Positions 9,446 through 18,090 of a stretch of DNA of 64,000 nt are shown piece after piece. The position numbers were made by a program, and so were the translations under genes. This DNA comes from Hahella sp. CCB-MM4 (GTDB taxonomy: Bacteria; Pseudomonadota; Gammaproteobacteria; Pseudomonadales; Oleiphilaceae). Numbering within the stretch: position 1 is the stretch's first letter; each line of letters opens with the position of its first letter. The notes under the pieces are model-generated. The model was not told the origin of the DNA and did not search any database. It worked only from the letters and a program-made list of their open reading frames with translations. The stretch covers positions 372,001-436,000 of the forward strand of contig NZ_MRYI01000003.1 in NCBI RefSeq assembly GCF_002260525.1, read 5' to 3'.

Positions 9446-9497
9446 TTGATTTGTAGAAAAGAATTGGTTTGTAGAAAAGAACTGATTTGAAAAAAAA
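9446..9497. repeat. Tandem repeat, 18-bp period, about 3 units
   Basis: TTGATTTGTAGAAAAGAA (9446-9463), TTGGTTTGTAGAAAAGAA (9464-9481) and a third degraded unit beginning CTGATTTG (9482-9497). It starts 11 bp after the lexA stop and runs into the terminator stem. Confidence 0.85.
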
Positions 9498-9519
9498 AGA
9501 GAGGGACTCCCTCTCTTTT
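9495..9519. terminator. Bidirectional terminator between lexA and the 9539 gene
   Basis: A perfect 11-bp stem, AAAAGAGAGGG (9495-9505) and CCCTCTCTTTT (9509-9519), with a 3-base loop. It has an A-run on the left and T-run on the right, so it can terminate both lexA (+) and the convergent gene (-). Confidence 0.9.
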
Positions 9520-9538
9520 CTTCTCCGCTCGTATCTTT

Positions 9539-9790
9539 TTAGTGAACGGTCTTTGAAGGCTCTTCCATAGAGGATTTCAGACGAGCCTCTTCACGCATGT
9601 TACCAACAGCTTTAATCGCCGCTTTAATCATGGCATGAGCCACATCAACATCTTTATCAGCCAGAAATGCCTTGGCGTCTGCACCAAAGCTAATCTTCAC
9701 CAGATGCTCACTACTGCTGCCTCCCGCCGGCTGCAGGGCAAAATCACCATTAGCCAGTTGCACAATTTCAAAATAACTACCTGTAGACAT
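9539..9790 (-). CDS. Small conserved hypothetical protein (PA3009-like position)
   Basis: An 83-residue cytoplasmic protein starting at ATG 9790, with GGAGAG upstream. It reads MSTGSYFEIVQLANGDFALQ, then ISFGADAKAFLADKDVDVAHAMIKAAIKAVG. I do not know its function. The gene sits next to a DUF6586-like gene and lexA, the same neighbourhood as two small genes downstream of lexA-sulA in Pseudomonas aeruginosa. That synteny is the main reason to treat it as real. Longer in-frame starts would overlap the upstream gene by about 35 bp and lack a ribosome-binding site. Confidence 0.75.
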   Translation of the reverse strand: MSTGSYFEIVQLANGDFALQPAGGSSSEHLVKISFGADAKAFLADKDVDVAHAMIKAAIKAVGNMREEARLKSSMEEPSKTVH

Positions 9791-9881
9791 TCTTCTCTCC
9801 AACAATTCGATTTCCGGTGTGGCTCCGGGTTTGATTCCCGACTGCAATTGCCGGCCTCCCGGCGATAGACGATCAGTCTCA

Positions 9882-10346
9882 TTACCATTCGGTACTTGTT
9901 TCCCGCAGCTCCTCAAAACTCTGCTTCATCGCCGCAAGCAAAGTGTTCAGATCCACTGTATCCCCTGTGCCGGAGCTTACCGCAATGACTCTGCTATCTT
10001 CTGGCCGAACCTCCTTACGAGGCTGGCGACAACGCTGTATCAGACTTAATAACTGCTCTAACCATTTTCCCTCTGCAGCGAGCAACTTCAAGGCTCTGAC
10101 TTCCGCGGACTCAATCCCCAACCGGGATTCCAGGTCCTCGATATCAGCAACGGTCTCTTTAATTCTACGTTTATGAGCCAATTCATTAAGAAAACCGTAA
10201 TAAGCTCTCTCAAGAAACAATATAGCAGCTGTTTCGGCAGCTATTTGCTTTGGCTTCGAATCCGCCTGTGACATTTGATCCAATTGCATACGAGCAAAAT
10301 ACAAATTTTCATTGATGAAAGAGGACCAATTCACCGTTGCAGCCAC
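9882..10346 (-). CDS. Conserved hypothetical protein (DUF6586-like)
   Basis: A 154-residue mostly helical cytoplasmic protein (SSFINENLYFARMQLDQMSQ, then AAETAAILFLERAYYGFLNELA). Its character and position next to lexA match the family I recall as DUF6586. The function is unknown. The start is uncertain: GTG 10346 gives the full length, but another GTG at 10334 has a better-placed GGTGG. It is probably transcribed with the 83-residue gene that follows it at 91 bp. Confidence 0.75.
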   Translation of the reverse strand: MAATVNWSSFINENLYFARMQLDQMSQADSKPKQIAAETAAILFLERAYYGFLNELAHKRRIKETVADIEDLESRLGIESAEVRALKLLAAEGKWLEQLLSLIQRCRQPRKEVRPEDSRVIAVSSGTGDTVDLNTLLAAMKQSFEELRETSTEW

Positions 10347-10571
10347 CTATAGTTACATCGAAAGTTACGCTGAAAGCACAAAATCTTAATAGCTTTTCAT
10401 CATACAGAAAACGGACATCGTTTTCTCTATCGGTCGCTTTTTTACCAAAACGTTACAAAATTGCACAAATAGCTATTTCAACTAAGGTAATGTTAAAAGC
10501 TAATATTCGAACGCATATTCACTTATTGAGTATTTTATAATTCCCATAATACGCGAGCGTATACCACAACT

Positions 10572-11948
10572 ATGAATGCCAACCTGAAACTACGTGTATC
10601 CAGCCTTGCATTTATCCTTTCACTGGGAGTGGGATCCTCCAGTGTCCTGGCTAAAATTTCTGAACAGGAAGTCAAAAGACTCGATTCGGAACTGACACCC
10701 GTAGGCGGTGAACGAGGCGGTAATGTCGAAGGCACCATCCCTCCATGGACAGGAGGCATCACACAGCCACCCGCCGGATATACTCCTGGCGGAAACTACG
10801 TCGATCCCTATGCCAACGATTCAGTGGTCATGACCATTGATGCCAAAAATTTCGGTCAAGTACAGGATAAACTCTCAGAAGGCCATAAGACCCTGCTGAA
10901 GAAATATCCCACTACCTACAAGATGAATGTCTACCCATCCCGTCGCAGTGCTTCGTACTCTGAGGACATTTACAAGGCCATCAAGAAGAATGCCCGGGAG
11001 GCAACCTTGCTGGACCTTGGAGCCGGCGTGAAAGGAGGTTCAGTATCCAGCCCATTTCCGATTCCCAAGTCGGCTGAGGAAATACTCTGGAACCATGTAC
11101 TTCGCTACCGGGGAGACGAAGCATCTTCGAGGACCGGATACGCAGCCGTCACCTCCGGCGGGTCCTATACTCCCATTATGACTGAGCGCGACATTATCTT
11201 TATCTACGCCCAGGAAGAGTTGGACGCACGCAAACTGGAAAACAAGTTCTTCTATCTGAAGGTCCTGACATTATCTCCACCAAAGCAGGCAGGAAATATC
11301 AGTCTGGTACATGAATCGATTGATCAGGTGAGTTCTCCTCGTAAAGCCTGGCAATATTTCTCCGGACAGAGGCGCCTTCGCCGTTCTCCCAGCCTGGCCT
11401 ATGACTCGGACTTACCCAACACCGACGGCTTGCGAACCACTGACCAGTACGACATGTTCAACGGCGCTCCAGACCAGTATGAATGGAAGATTGTGGGCAA
11501 GAAGGAAATGTACGTGCCATACAACTCTTACCGTCTGAACGACAAGGGCGTTAAATATGACGACATCATAAAACCGGGCCATATTAACCAGGATCTGGCA
11601 CGTTATGAGTTACACCGGGTATGGGTGGTTGAAGGCAACCTACGAGTCGGCATTCAACACCTGTTCTCAAAACGGGTGCTCTATTTTGATGAAGATTCCT
11701 GGCAGGTCCTCGTCACCGAAGAATATGATGAAGACGGCAAGTTGTGGCGGGTACAGGAAGGTCACGCCATGAACTACTATGACCAGCCCCTGGTATGGAC
11801 GGCATTGGAAGTCGTCTACGATTTGAAGAGCGACCGCTATCTGGTGGAAGGTCTGGATAATGAAGAACCTGACGCTTACAACTTTAAGCCCGGGTTTCGG
11901 CTGAACGACTTTTCAACGTCTGCTGTCCGCCGGGAAGCCAAACGTTAG
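10572..11948 (+). CDS. DUF1329 family exported protein
   Basis: A 458-residue secreted protein. The signal peptide (MNANLKLRVSSLAFILSLGV, cleavage near VLA-KI) precedes the DUF1329 N-terminal pattern (LDSELTPVGGERGGNVEGTIPPWTGGI, then YTPGGNYVDPYANDSVVMTI) and continues with the lipoprotein-carrier-like beta half clam typical of the family (RVWVVEGNLRVGIQHLFSKRVLYFDEDSWQV). DUF1329 proteins are often found with RND transporters and are thought to bind lipids in the envelope; no transporter is adjacent here. It appears monocistronic, with a hairpin after the stop. Confidence 0.93.
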   Translation: MNANLKLRVSSLAFILSLGVGSSSVLAKISEQEVKRLDSELTPVGGERGGNVEGTIPPWTGGITQPPAGYTPGGNYVDPYANDSVVMTIDAKNFGQVQDKLSEGHKTLLKKYPTTYKMNVYPSRRSASYSEDIYKAIKKNAREATLLDLGAGVKGGSVSSPFPIPKSAEEILWNHVLRYRGDEASSRTGYAAVTSGGSYTPIMTERDIIFIYAQEELDARKLENKFFYLKVLTLSPPKQAGNISLVHESIDQVSSPRKAWQYFSGQRRLRRSPSLAYDSDLPNTDGLRTTDQYDMFNGAPDQYEWKIVGKKEMYVPYNSYRLNDKGVKYDDIIKPGHINQDLARYELHRVWVVEGNLRVGIQHLFSKRVLYFDEDSWQVLVTEEYDEDGKLWRVQEGHAMNYYDQPLVWTALEVVYDLKSDRYLVEGLDNEEPDAYNFKPGFRLNDFSTSAVRREAKR

Positions 11949-11961
11949 GGAACCCTAAAAC

Positions 11962-11996
11962 ACATAGCGGGAGGCAATTCCCGCTATGTTGCCTCT
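11962..11996 (+). terminator. Terminator after the DUF1329 gene
   Basis: ACATAGCGGGA (11962-11972) and TCCCGCTATGT (11979-11989) form a perfect 11-bp stem with a 6-base loop, followed by a T-rich tract. It lies between convergent genes. Confidence 0.75.
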
Positions 11997-11999
11997 TCT

Positions 12000-12848
12000 T
12001 TACTCTCTATTCTTTCCTAGATTGATAAACTTCCGCAATACCCGGCTGTAGCCGACAGGAAAGCCTCTCTGAACCAGATCCAATACTCTGGCATCATTTC
12101 CGATTAACAGACGATCTTTCCCCTTTAATGCCGCGCTGATAATTTGTTGTGCCGCCTCTTCCGGTGATACCCGAGCGACCCGGTCAAATTCCTGAACCGC
12201 TTTACTCTTATCCACTCCTCCGTCTATACCGGAGCAAAAGCGTGAATTTCGAGCAATATTGGTTTTTATGCCACCGGGATGTACACACAACGTTTTGACA
12301 TTGGTTTCAGCCAACTCACAGCGAAGAGATTCTGTAAAACCGCGGACCGCAAACTTACTGGCATTGTATGCTGACTGGGTCGGAACTCCGATTAGTCCGA
12401 AAAGGCTGGAGATATTCACGATCATTCCGGAGTCCCTGGAGAGCATGCCCGGCAGCACTGCCTGTGTTCCGTGAACGACTCCCCAGAAGTTGATATCCAT
12501 CACCCATTTGAAATCCTCCACCGACATTTCAGCGACGGTGGCGGACAGAGCAACCCCGGCATTGTTGATCATCATATCAATCCTGCCGAATTGCTCCTCA
12601 ATTTGCCTGACGAATGCATTAACATCGTCGCGGGAACTCACATCAAGTTGCTCAACCACGCCCCTGGCACCAGATTTTTTGAGCCTTTCAGCGGCACCGT
12701 CAGGTTTGATATCGGAAAGCGCCACTATCGCCCCGGAATTCATGCACAGATCAGCCAACGCTGCACCAATGCCAGAGCCCGCCCCGGTAATTGCAACGAC
12801 TTTGTCCTTTAAAGATAGTGTTTCCTTAGAAGCGAATGCTTTGCTCAT
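12000..12848 (-). CDS. Short-chain dehydrogenase/reductase
   Basis: A 282-residue NAD(P)-dependent classical SDR. The cofactor motif TGAGSGIG is near residues 21-28, with NNAG near 92 and the catalytic Tyr-Lys pair in YNASKFAVRGFTESL near 166-170. The acidic residue after the second strand (ALSDIKPDG) favours NAD over NADP. The ATG overlaps the stop of the Ser/Thr kinase gene by four bases (ATGA), so the two are translationally coupled. The substrate is unknown; linkage of an SDR to a T6SS-region kinase is unusual. Confidence 0.92.
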   Translation of the reverse strand: MSKAFASKETLSLKDKVVAITGAGSGIGAALADLCMNSGAIVALSDIKPDGAAERLKKSGARGVVEQLDVSSRDDVNAFVRQIEEQFGRIDMMINNAGVALSATVAEMSVEDFKWVMDINFWGVVHGTQAVLPGMLSRDSGMIVNISSLFGLIGVPTQSAYNASKFAVRGFTESLRCELAETNVKTLCVHPGGIKTNIARNSRFCSGIDGGVDKSKAVQEFDRVARVSPEEAAQQIISAALKGKDRLLIGNDARVLDLVQRGFPVGYSRVLRKFINLGKNRE

Positions 12849-14398
12849 TGCGCCGCCGCCATCCTCACCAGCTCCTTATTCTGAGGAAACACCTTCGCGC
12901 CCGCGACCGCTTGATTATGCGCCAGGTCACCGTTTCCGTTCTGTTTCAATTCCTGGATTCTATCCACCAAAGTCCGTTCAAGCGTTTCCATTCCGGCGAT
13001 GGCCTGAGTATTCTCCGGATCAATATCCAGCACTATGCGGTAGGCGTCATAAGCACTAGAGCCGGACGGCGTCACCAGTCGACCTTGCAATTGATGGACC
13101 TTCGCCACCCGCAAAAGCTTATCCACTTTAGCAGACAACTCCGGCGGAAGATTTGATGTGGAGCCCACTTCCGCCGTGGCGATATTCTCGGGTGAACCAC
13201 TGCTTGATACTGACTCGGTGGAAGATGAGGTTGTTGTCGCCACGTTACCCTGATGTTTGGTTTCATCGGGGCTACCGGTCTCGCCAGTTGCAGTGTTCGC
13301 TACACCATTATTTGTCACGTCAGTTTTAGCTAGTTGCTCGCCCGTTTTGGGCGTCTTCTCGCCAACGTTTAATTTCTCTGGCGAAGGCAAACCCAGATTC
13401 TGCTCGGATGTCTCCCCCGAAGGCGTGGTTACCCCCTGTTTTTCCAATATCTGCGGTATAAAGAATACGGCGGCAGCCGCTCCCAGCAACACCCCCGCTG
13501 ATGCCCCAACCAATTTGGGAACCTTACTGGGTCCACGCTTGGTTTTACCGGCAGCGGCGTCATCAAGCGATGTAATAAATTCAGCAGCATTCTGGAAACG
13601 TTTATCCTGATATTTATCCAGCGCCCTGAACACCACCTGATCGTATGGTTTGGGTAGCGTCGGGATGAGCACTGACGGCGCTTCCGGCGTTGAATGAATA
13701 ATCTTCTGCATGATGGCAGTTGGACTGTTGGCATCGAAGCAATGCTCGTTGGTCAGCAACTGGTAGAAAATAATACCGGCAGAAAACAGGTCACTGCGGG
13801 TGTCGACCGGCAACCCCTGGCATTGTTCCGGCGACATATATCTGGGGGAACCAATAATGGTGCCCACCCGGGTTAGTTCCGAGCTTTCCAGTTTGGCGAT
13901 ACCAAAATCCGTTATTTTGGCCGAACCGTTGCGGGTGATAAATATATTAGCGGGCTTGAGATCCCGGTGAGTAATGCCGTGTTCATGGATATATTTCAAC
14001 CCGTTGAGGATGTCCTTCATAATCCTCAGGGTGCGGGGCAGTTCAAACCTTTCACCGCTATCCAGAGCCTGTTTCAGCTCAATACCATCCACATACTCCA
14101 TGACAAAGTACGGCACCCCGTCCTGCTCCCCCGCATCATAAACATTGATGACATTGGGGTGTGACAGTCGGCCCGCAGCCTTCATTTCATTTTTGAAGCG
14201 TTGCCGGTATTCGCCACTGGTATCATGACTCAGCAACTCAGGGGACAGAATCTTTATGGCGACGGTTCGTTCAAAGTCCGGGTCAAAAGCCTGGTATACA
14301 ACGCCCATAGCGCCACGGCCCAGTTCCTTTACAACTTTATATTTTCCGAAAGATTTCGATCCCGACGTTTCCGGCTCATAAATCTGGGTATCTGTCAT
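12845..14398 (-). CDS. Membrane Ser/Thr protein kinase (PpkA/Stk-like)
   Basis: A 517-residue Hanks-type kinase. The glycine loop LGRGAMGVVY is at residues 27-35, the catalytic Lys in VAIKIL near 49, HRDLKPAN near 144-151, DFG at 164-166 and GSPRYMSPEQ in the activation segment. A single membrane span (about 295-316) leads to an S/T-rich linker and a helical TPR-like C-terminal domain predicted outside the membrane. PpkA-type kinases regulate type VI secretion by threonine phosphorylation. The location next to tss genes supports this, though no partner phosphatase (PppA) or FHA protein (Fha/TagH) is visible. A TTG at 14410 is a less likely start. Confidence 0.92.
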   Translation of the reverse strand: MTDTQIYEPETSGSKSFGKYKVVKELGRGAMGVVYQAFDPDFERTVAIKILSPELLSHDTSGEYRQRFKNEMKAAGRLSHPNVINVYDAGEQDGVPYFVMEYVDGIELKQALDSGERFELPRTLRIMKDILNGLKYIHEHGITHRDLKPANIFITRNGSAKITDFGIAKLESSELTRVGTIIGSPRYMSPEQCQGLPVDTRSDLFSAGIIFYQLLTNEHCFDANSPTAIMQKIIHSTPEAPSVLIPTLPKPYDQVVFRALDKYQDKRFQNAAEFITSLDDAAAGKTKRGPSKVPKLVGASAGVLLGAAAAVFFIPQILEKQGVTTPSGETSEQNLGLPSPEKLNVGEKTPKTGEQLAKTDVTNNGVANTATGETGSPDETKHQGNVATTTSSSTESVSSSGSPENIATAEVGSTSNLPPELSAKVDKLLRVAKVHQLQGRLVTPSGSSAYDAYRIVLDIDPENTQAIAGMETLERTLVDRIQELKQNGNGDLAHNQAVAGAKVFPQNKELVRMAAAQ

Positions 14399-14510
14399 GA
14401 GGTGTAGCAATCCTTAATCTGGCATCAATAGATTCTGTCATCACTCATTGTATATGAATGTCGACGTTGAGCCAGCCCAAGGAGCCAATAGAACCTATTG
14501 AACGAGTACA

Positions 14511-14535
14511 CAAAAAAGCCCGGCATTTGCCGGGC
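14511..14535 (-). terminator. Terminator downstream of the caspase-like gene
   Basis: GCCCGGCA (14518-14525) and TGCCGGGC (14528-14535) form an 8-bp GC-rich stem with a TT loop; read on the minus strand it is followed by TTTTTTG. It ends the 14564-16456 transcript and separates it from the kinase gene, which therefore needs its own promoter in 14399-14510. Confidence 0.9.
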
Positions 14536-14563
14536 CTCTTACAAATATTGGCTTCAGGCGGTA

Positions 14564-16456
14564 TCAACCGGCAGGAACAAAGAAGAATTCTCCCGCTTCG
14601 TGTCCAGCGTATTTGATGGCACCGTAGTCAGGAATCTGCTCAAGACCCAACTCTTTGGAGCGCTTACGCACATCCCCCAACACTGACAGGAACAGGCGGT
14701 TACCGTCGAGCAGGGACTGATTTCCGTTCAGAGCCTCAATAAAGGAGCGGGCGAACACAGAGTGGGTTCCACCGCCGCTATCCAGCACCGGACGCACACC
14801 ACCGGAGGTCATTACCGTACGGGCTTTGACTTCCAGCATCACTTCCAGCCATTCCTTCTGAACCTCATCACTGGTCAACGCGCCTTGACGGGCAACTGAC
14901 GCGGTTGACAGGGTACCGGCATAACAGGAATCCGCCACGACCATGACGTGACGTGCGCGCAGGGTATTCAACTGATCTGAGATGGAGACGTTGGATAACC
15001 AGTTTGCGGTATTACCAGGCTCAGCATCAACAGGCAGCCAATATCCACGATCATTTTCCGAGTCCAGCTCACCGTGACCGGCATAATAGATCAGCAGATT
15101 GTCTTTCTCGGTCAACTTGTCGCGCATGTCGTTCAACGCAGACAGAATTTCATACCGGTTGGCGTTCAGCACCAATTGAGTGGTGAAACCATAATGCTTA
15201 CTCAGCAACTCGGCAATTTCCCGGGCATCGTTCTCGGGGGTCTCAAGATCCGTATAGTGCTGGTAGTCCTGGTTTCCTATCACCAAAGCATAGTACCGCC
15301 CAAAGCTCACACCATCGAATTCGGGAGACTGGGACTCGGCATCAAAGCTGATATGCTTGGATTTCACCGGGGTGTTCTGGTCCAGGAACATGGTGAACTC
15401 GAACCCGACCTGCTGGTCTTCTACGTCCTTGGCCTGCAGTGTCACATTCGTCCGGGCGCCGGTGACCGGTACCGAAACGAAGAAGAGGTTATATTCGTCC
15501 AGCTCCACTGGAGCACCATTCACCGTGAAGTTTCGAACGCCAATCGGGCTTTCCACCTTCCCAATCACTTCCTTGGTGCTGACGGCACTACGGAGCAATG
15601 CAGTAGGGCCGCTTCGAGTCAGGGAAATAGGGGGATCCAGAATCTGAATAGCAGGCGGCGGCACCATTGAATCCGCCGTCACCATTGCCAGGGTATTATT
15701 CTGCTCCTGCTTGCTCGCCAGATCGGCAGCGTCCTTACGGGCTTTTTCCAGCTGAGCTTTGGTCTGCTGCTGGGACGTTTCCAGTTCGGAATATTTGCCC
15801 TGCAGGCTGGACAACTCGGTTTGCAGTACTTCGTTGGCAATAATGGTCGATGCATACTGAAGATTATCGCTCTCCAGCCCAGACGCCTTGCGATACCAGT
15901 TCAATGCCTCAACAGGATTTTTCTTTACCCCTAGACCTTTCTCGTAAAGGTTCCCCAGGTTGATCTGGGCACGGGTGAAGCTCTGATCAGCCGCCCTGCG
16001 ATACCAGATGGCAGCGACTTCATAATCCGGCGACAACCCCAAACCTTTTTCGTAAATTTCGCCCACGTACGTCTGCGCTTCCGGATCGCCGGTCTTCGCC
16101 TGGTCCAGCCAGACTTTCAGGGCCGTGGCATAGTCTGCCCGGTCAAAGGCGGTATACTCGCCTCCCCTGATAGCACAATCTGACGCGGTAGTTTTCACAG
16201 GTCGGCGAGCTGTCAAAAATCGGGCGTTCGCCCCCAACTGGCGGACCTGGCCTGGTAACAGACAGTCAACCACCATCAGGTCGTCTGCCTTCTCAGCACC
16301 GTCAGCAGACTCCTGCACCGTGGGACCGGAACAGGCGGACAAACCGAACAGTCCGACTAAAAGTGCAGCGGTCCTGATACGTTTATTATCATGCGCCACC
16401 TGATTGAATTGCTTGGCCTGTGCCGCAGGCAATTTAAGATCTTTCACAAACTGCAT
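14564..16456 (-). CDS. Caspase-family (C14) lipoprotein with Sel1 repeats
   Basis: A large exported protein, 630 residues from ATG 16456. Near residues 31-42 LLVGLFGLSAC is a lipobox. Sel1/TPR-like repeats follow (AQTYVGEIYEKGLGLSPDYEVAAIWYRRAA and AQINLGNLYEKGLGVKKNPVEALNWYRKA), then a coiled coil (QTELSSLQGKYSELETSQQQ), then a caspase-like domain. That domain has its catalytic His in YYAGHGEL (about 458) and Cys in VADSCYAG (about 508). The pre-lipobox segment is unusually long. ATG 16456 has GGTGG upstream; the frame extends to 16516 through a 25-bp tandem repeat, and a GTG at 16396 would give a conventional signal. Its substrate is unknown. Confidence 0.88.
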   Translation of the reverse strand: MQFVKDLKLPAAQAKQFNQVAHDNKRIRTAALLVGLFGLSACSGPTVQESADGAEKADDLMVVDCLLPGQVRQLGANARFLTARRPVKTTASDCAIRGGEYTAFDRADYATALKVWLDQAKTGDPEAQTYVGEIYEKGLGLSPDYEVAAIWYRRAADQSFTRAQINLGNLYEKGLGVKKNPVEALNWYRKASGLESDNLQYASTIIANEVLQTELSSLQGKYSELETSQQQTKAQLEKARKDAADLASKQEQNNTLAMVTADSMVPPPAIQILDPPISLTRSGPTALLRSAVSTKEVIGKVESPIGVRNFTVNGAPVELDEYNLFFVSVPVTGARTNVTLQAKDVEDQQVGFEFTMFLDQNTPVKSKHISFDAESQSPEFDGVSFGRYYALVIGNQDYQHYTDLETPENDAREIAELLSKHYGFTTQLVLNANRYEILSALNDMRDKLTEKDNLLIYYAGHGELDSENDRGYWLPVDAEPGNTANWLSNVSISDQLNTLRARHVMVVADSCYAGTLSTASVARQGALTSDEVQKEWLEVMLEVKARTVMTSGGVRPVLDSGGGTHSVFARSFIEALNGNQSLLDGNRLFLSVLGDVRKRSKELGLEQIPDYGAIKYAGHEAGEFFFVPAG

Positions 16457-16478
16457 GGTCATCCACCATTTTGAATTT

Positions 16479-16528
16479 GATCCAGGTTCATCCTGAAATA
16501 CTTGATCCGGGGTCATCCTGAAAAAGTT
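16479..16528. repeat. Tandem repeat, 25-bp period, 2 units
   Basis: Two units beginning GATCCAGGTTCATCCTGAAA (16479-16503) and GATCCGGGGTCATCCTGAAA (16504-16528), upstream of the caspase-like gene. The repeat makes the frame open upstream of the likely start. Confidence 0.85.
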
Positions 16529-16554
16529 GCCAGGCTGATCCCGACATGTTCATT

Positions 16555-16584
16555 TTTATTCGACTTCAATTTATTCGACTCCAA
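16555..16584. repeat. Tandem repeat, 15-bp period, 2 units
   Basis: TTTATTCGACTTCAA (16555-16569) and TTTATTCGACTCCAA (16570-16584). The rest of the gap 16585-16817 holds short GACTCGAC/TCGATGCATC-type repeats but no gene that I can see. Confidence 0.85.
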
Positions 16585-16817
16585 GGTCGACACCTTAGAC
16601 TCGACTTTCGTCATCGATGCATCATATCGCCGATGTATCCGGCTTCCCAATGTGCCAGACAGTGTCGACTCACTTATCTAGAGTTTAGCCGTGATACGAC
16701 CTTATGGCCCGTTGAAAATGTAACTGGTACTCCGTAAAGCGTTTCTCAGGTCTCAAAACCGTAATTTTTTCTGGTAAGGCTTTGTAAGTATACGTAAAAG
16801 AAGCATGAATAAAGGAA

Positions 16818-17708
16818 TTAACCGGACTTCAGCCGCTCTATCATATCCTGCACCAATGCATTGATTTCAGGCCATTTCTGCTTCCATGTATCGTTGTGAT
16901 CCCCCTCCCACAGGAGGAAATCGGCATGTTGTCTAGCGGCCTCATGCTCTATCCAGTCAGGCGAAATAACGTTGTCTCTACTCGCGGCCAAATGTAATTG
17001 AAGAATTTTAGCTGGTAAAACAGGTTCACTCGCCGGATCGAGCGACCCGTATAAAGGGGTATAACTGTGAGACTCCTGCCAGCGTGTCACCTGCAGGTTC
17101 CCGGCCAGCGTGATCACGCCCCTGACTTGCGACATCCTACCGGCCAATAACATTGCCAACGTGCCGCCACCGCTATGTCCAATCAATATTAGAGGTCGAT
17201 CTGTCTTTAAACCGGCCTGGATGGCTTCGACCATACTTTGTACAACAGGGTCACTATAGCGACCGAGAGTAAACCAGTAGGGGTCACATCCGGTCAACCG
17301 AAACCCGGTCTTTATTTCGACCGAAGGTTCCGGGGGAGAGACTTCCTTCGCTCCAAAATAGCATGGTCTGCCAACATAAATAGCGCGGCCTGGCCATTGA
17401 TCAAACCAGTGAAGCAGCAGAGGATCCGGTGATGTAGGATCAAGAGACAACCGGCCCGGCGCAGCCCAGGGACGGCCATCACCTTCTATGACCACCACAA
17501 CTGCCCCCTCATTATCATTGGCCGCCTCACTATTCCTGAGCCCGATACGATGCTCGAAGAAACGCCCCTCAAACATCAAGGAGTCACCTTCAAACCTAAT
17601 CCGCTCCTCAGAAGTGGTCTGGCAGCCGGAAATTCCGAACAAAAGCGATAAAGCGAATATCACCTGACAACTAGAGATGCCCCAGGTTTCTGCTATTCTT
17701 TCAAACAA
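16818..17708 (-). CDS. Alpha/beta-hydrolase lipoprotein
   Basis: A 296-residue probable lipoprotein. The hydrophobic N-terminus ends in LLFGISGC, a lipobox with Cys near residue 29. The nucleophile elbow is IGHSGGGT, and the C-terminal WEGDHNDTW supplies the catalytic His. The region GDGRPWAAPGR resembles the oxyanion part of small esterase/thioesterase-like hydrolases. Its position between the caspase-like gene and tssA suggests a link with the type VI region, possibly as a lipase-type protein kept at the cell's own envelope, but no motif proves effector or immunity function. Confidence 0.8.
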   Translation of the reverse strand: MFERIAETWGISSCQVIFALSLLFGISGCQTTSEERIRFEGDSLMFEGRFFEHRIGLRNSEAANDNEGAVVVVIEGDGRPWAAPGRLSLDPTSPDPLLLHWFDQWPGRAIYVGRPCYFGAKEVSPPEPSVEIKTGFRLTGCDPYWFTLGRYSDPVVQSMVEAIQAGLKTDRPLILIGHSGGGTLAMLLAGRMSQVRGVITLAGNLQVTRWQESHSYTPLYGSLDPASEPVLPAKILQLHLAASRDNVISPDWIEHEAARQHADFLLWEGDHNDTWKQKWPEINALVQDMIERLKSG

Positions 17709-18090
17709 TTAAATGTATCCTGTAAATTCATCAGGCGGCCCGCGGCCGGAGTGTTGGAGATCAGCCGATAGTTCACATTGCCTGCATTCTGCAGGTCCCC
17801 AGGTTGAAAACAAGGCCAGCAGGCTAAATATTACTGTACCCGGGGCTAATGATTTGTGTCACCAATCACCCCTACATTTTGCGTTATCCTGCGTCTGCAC
17901 CCGAATCCAGGGAGAAATCACACCATCTCCTGATTCAACAGTTGCATGATGAACGCTATACGTATAAATTTTCATAATTTTTAGTAGGTTAGACTATTCT
18001 AAATGCAGGCTTCCAGGACAACATACCTTACAGCCACAACACTTCTGAATGACGAACATAAAGCCTTAAGGACCCGGAGGCCCATGCATT
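17709..18090. other. Divergent intergenic region upstream of tssA
   Basis: About 380 bp that should hold the promoters of the hydrolase (-) and of the tss operon (+). I see no sigma-54 element (TGGCAC-N5-TTGCW) and no clear sigma-70 pair. An AT-rich stretch at about 17955-18000 is the best candidate for the tss promoter. A 78-codon frame at 17713-17949 has no ribosome-binding site and looks spurious. Confidence 0.4.

Noticed and set aside
17713-17949. 78-codon frame in the gap between the hydrolase and tssA
   Set aside because: No ribosome-binding site, Cys/His/Pro-rich random-looking translation, starts 4 bp from the divergent gene.
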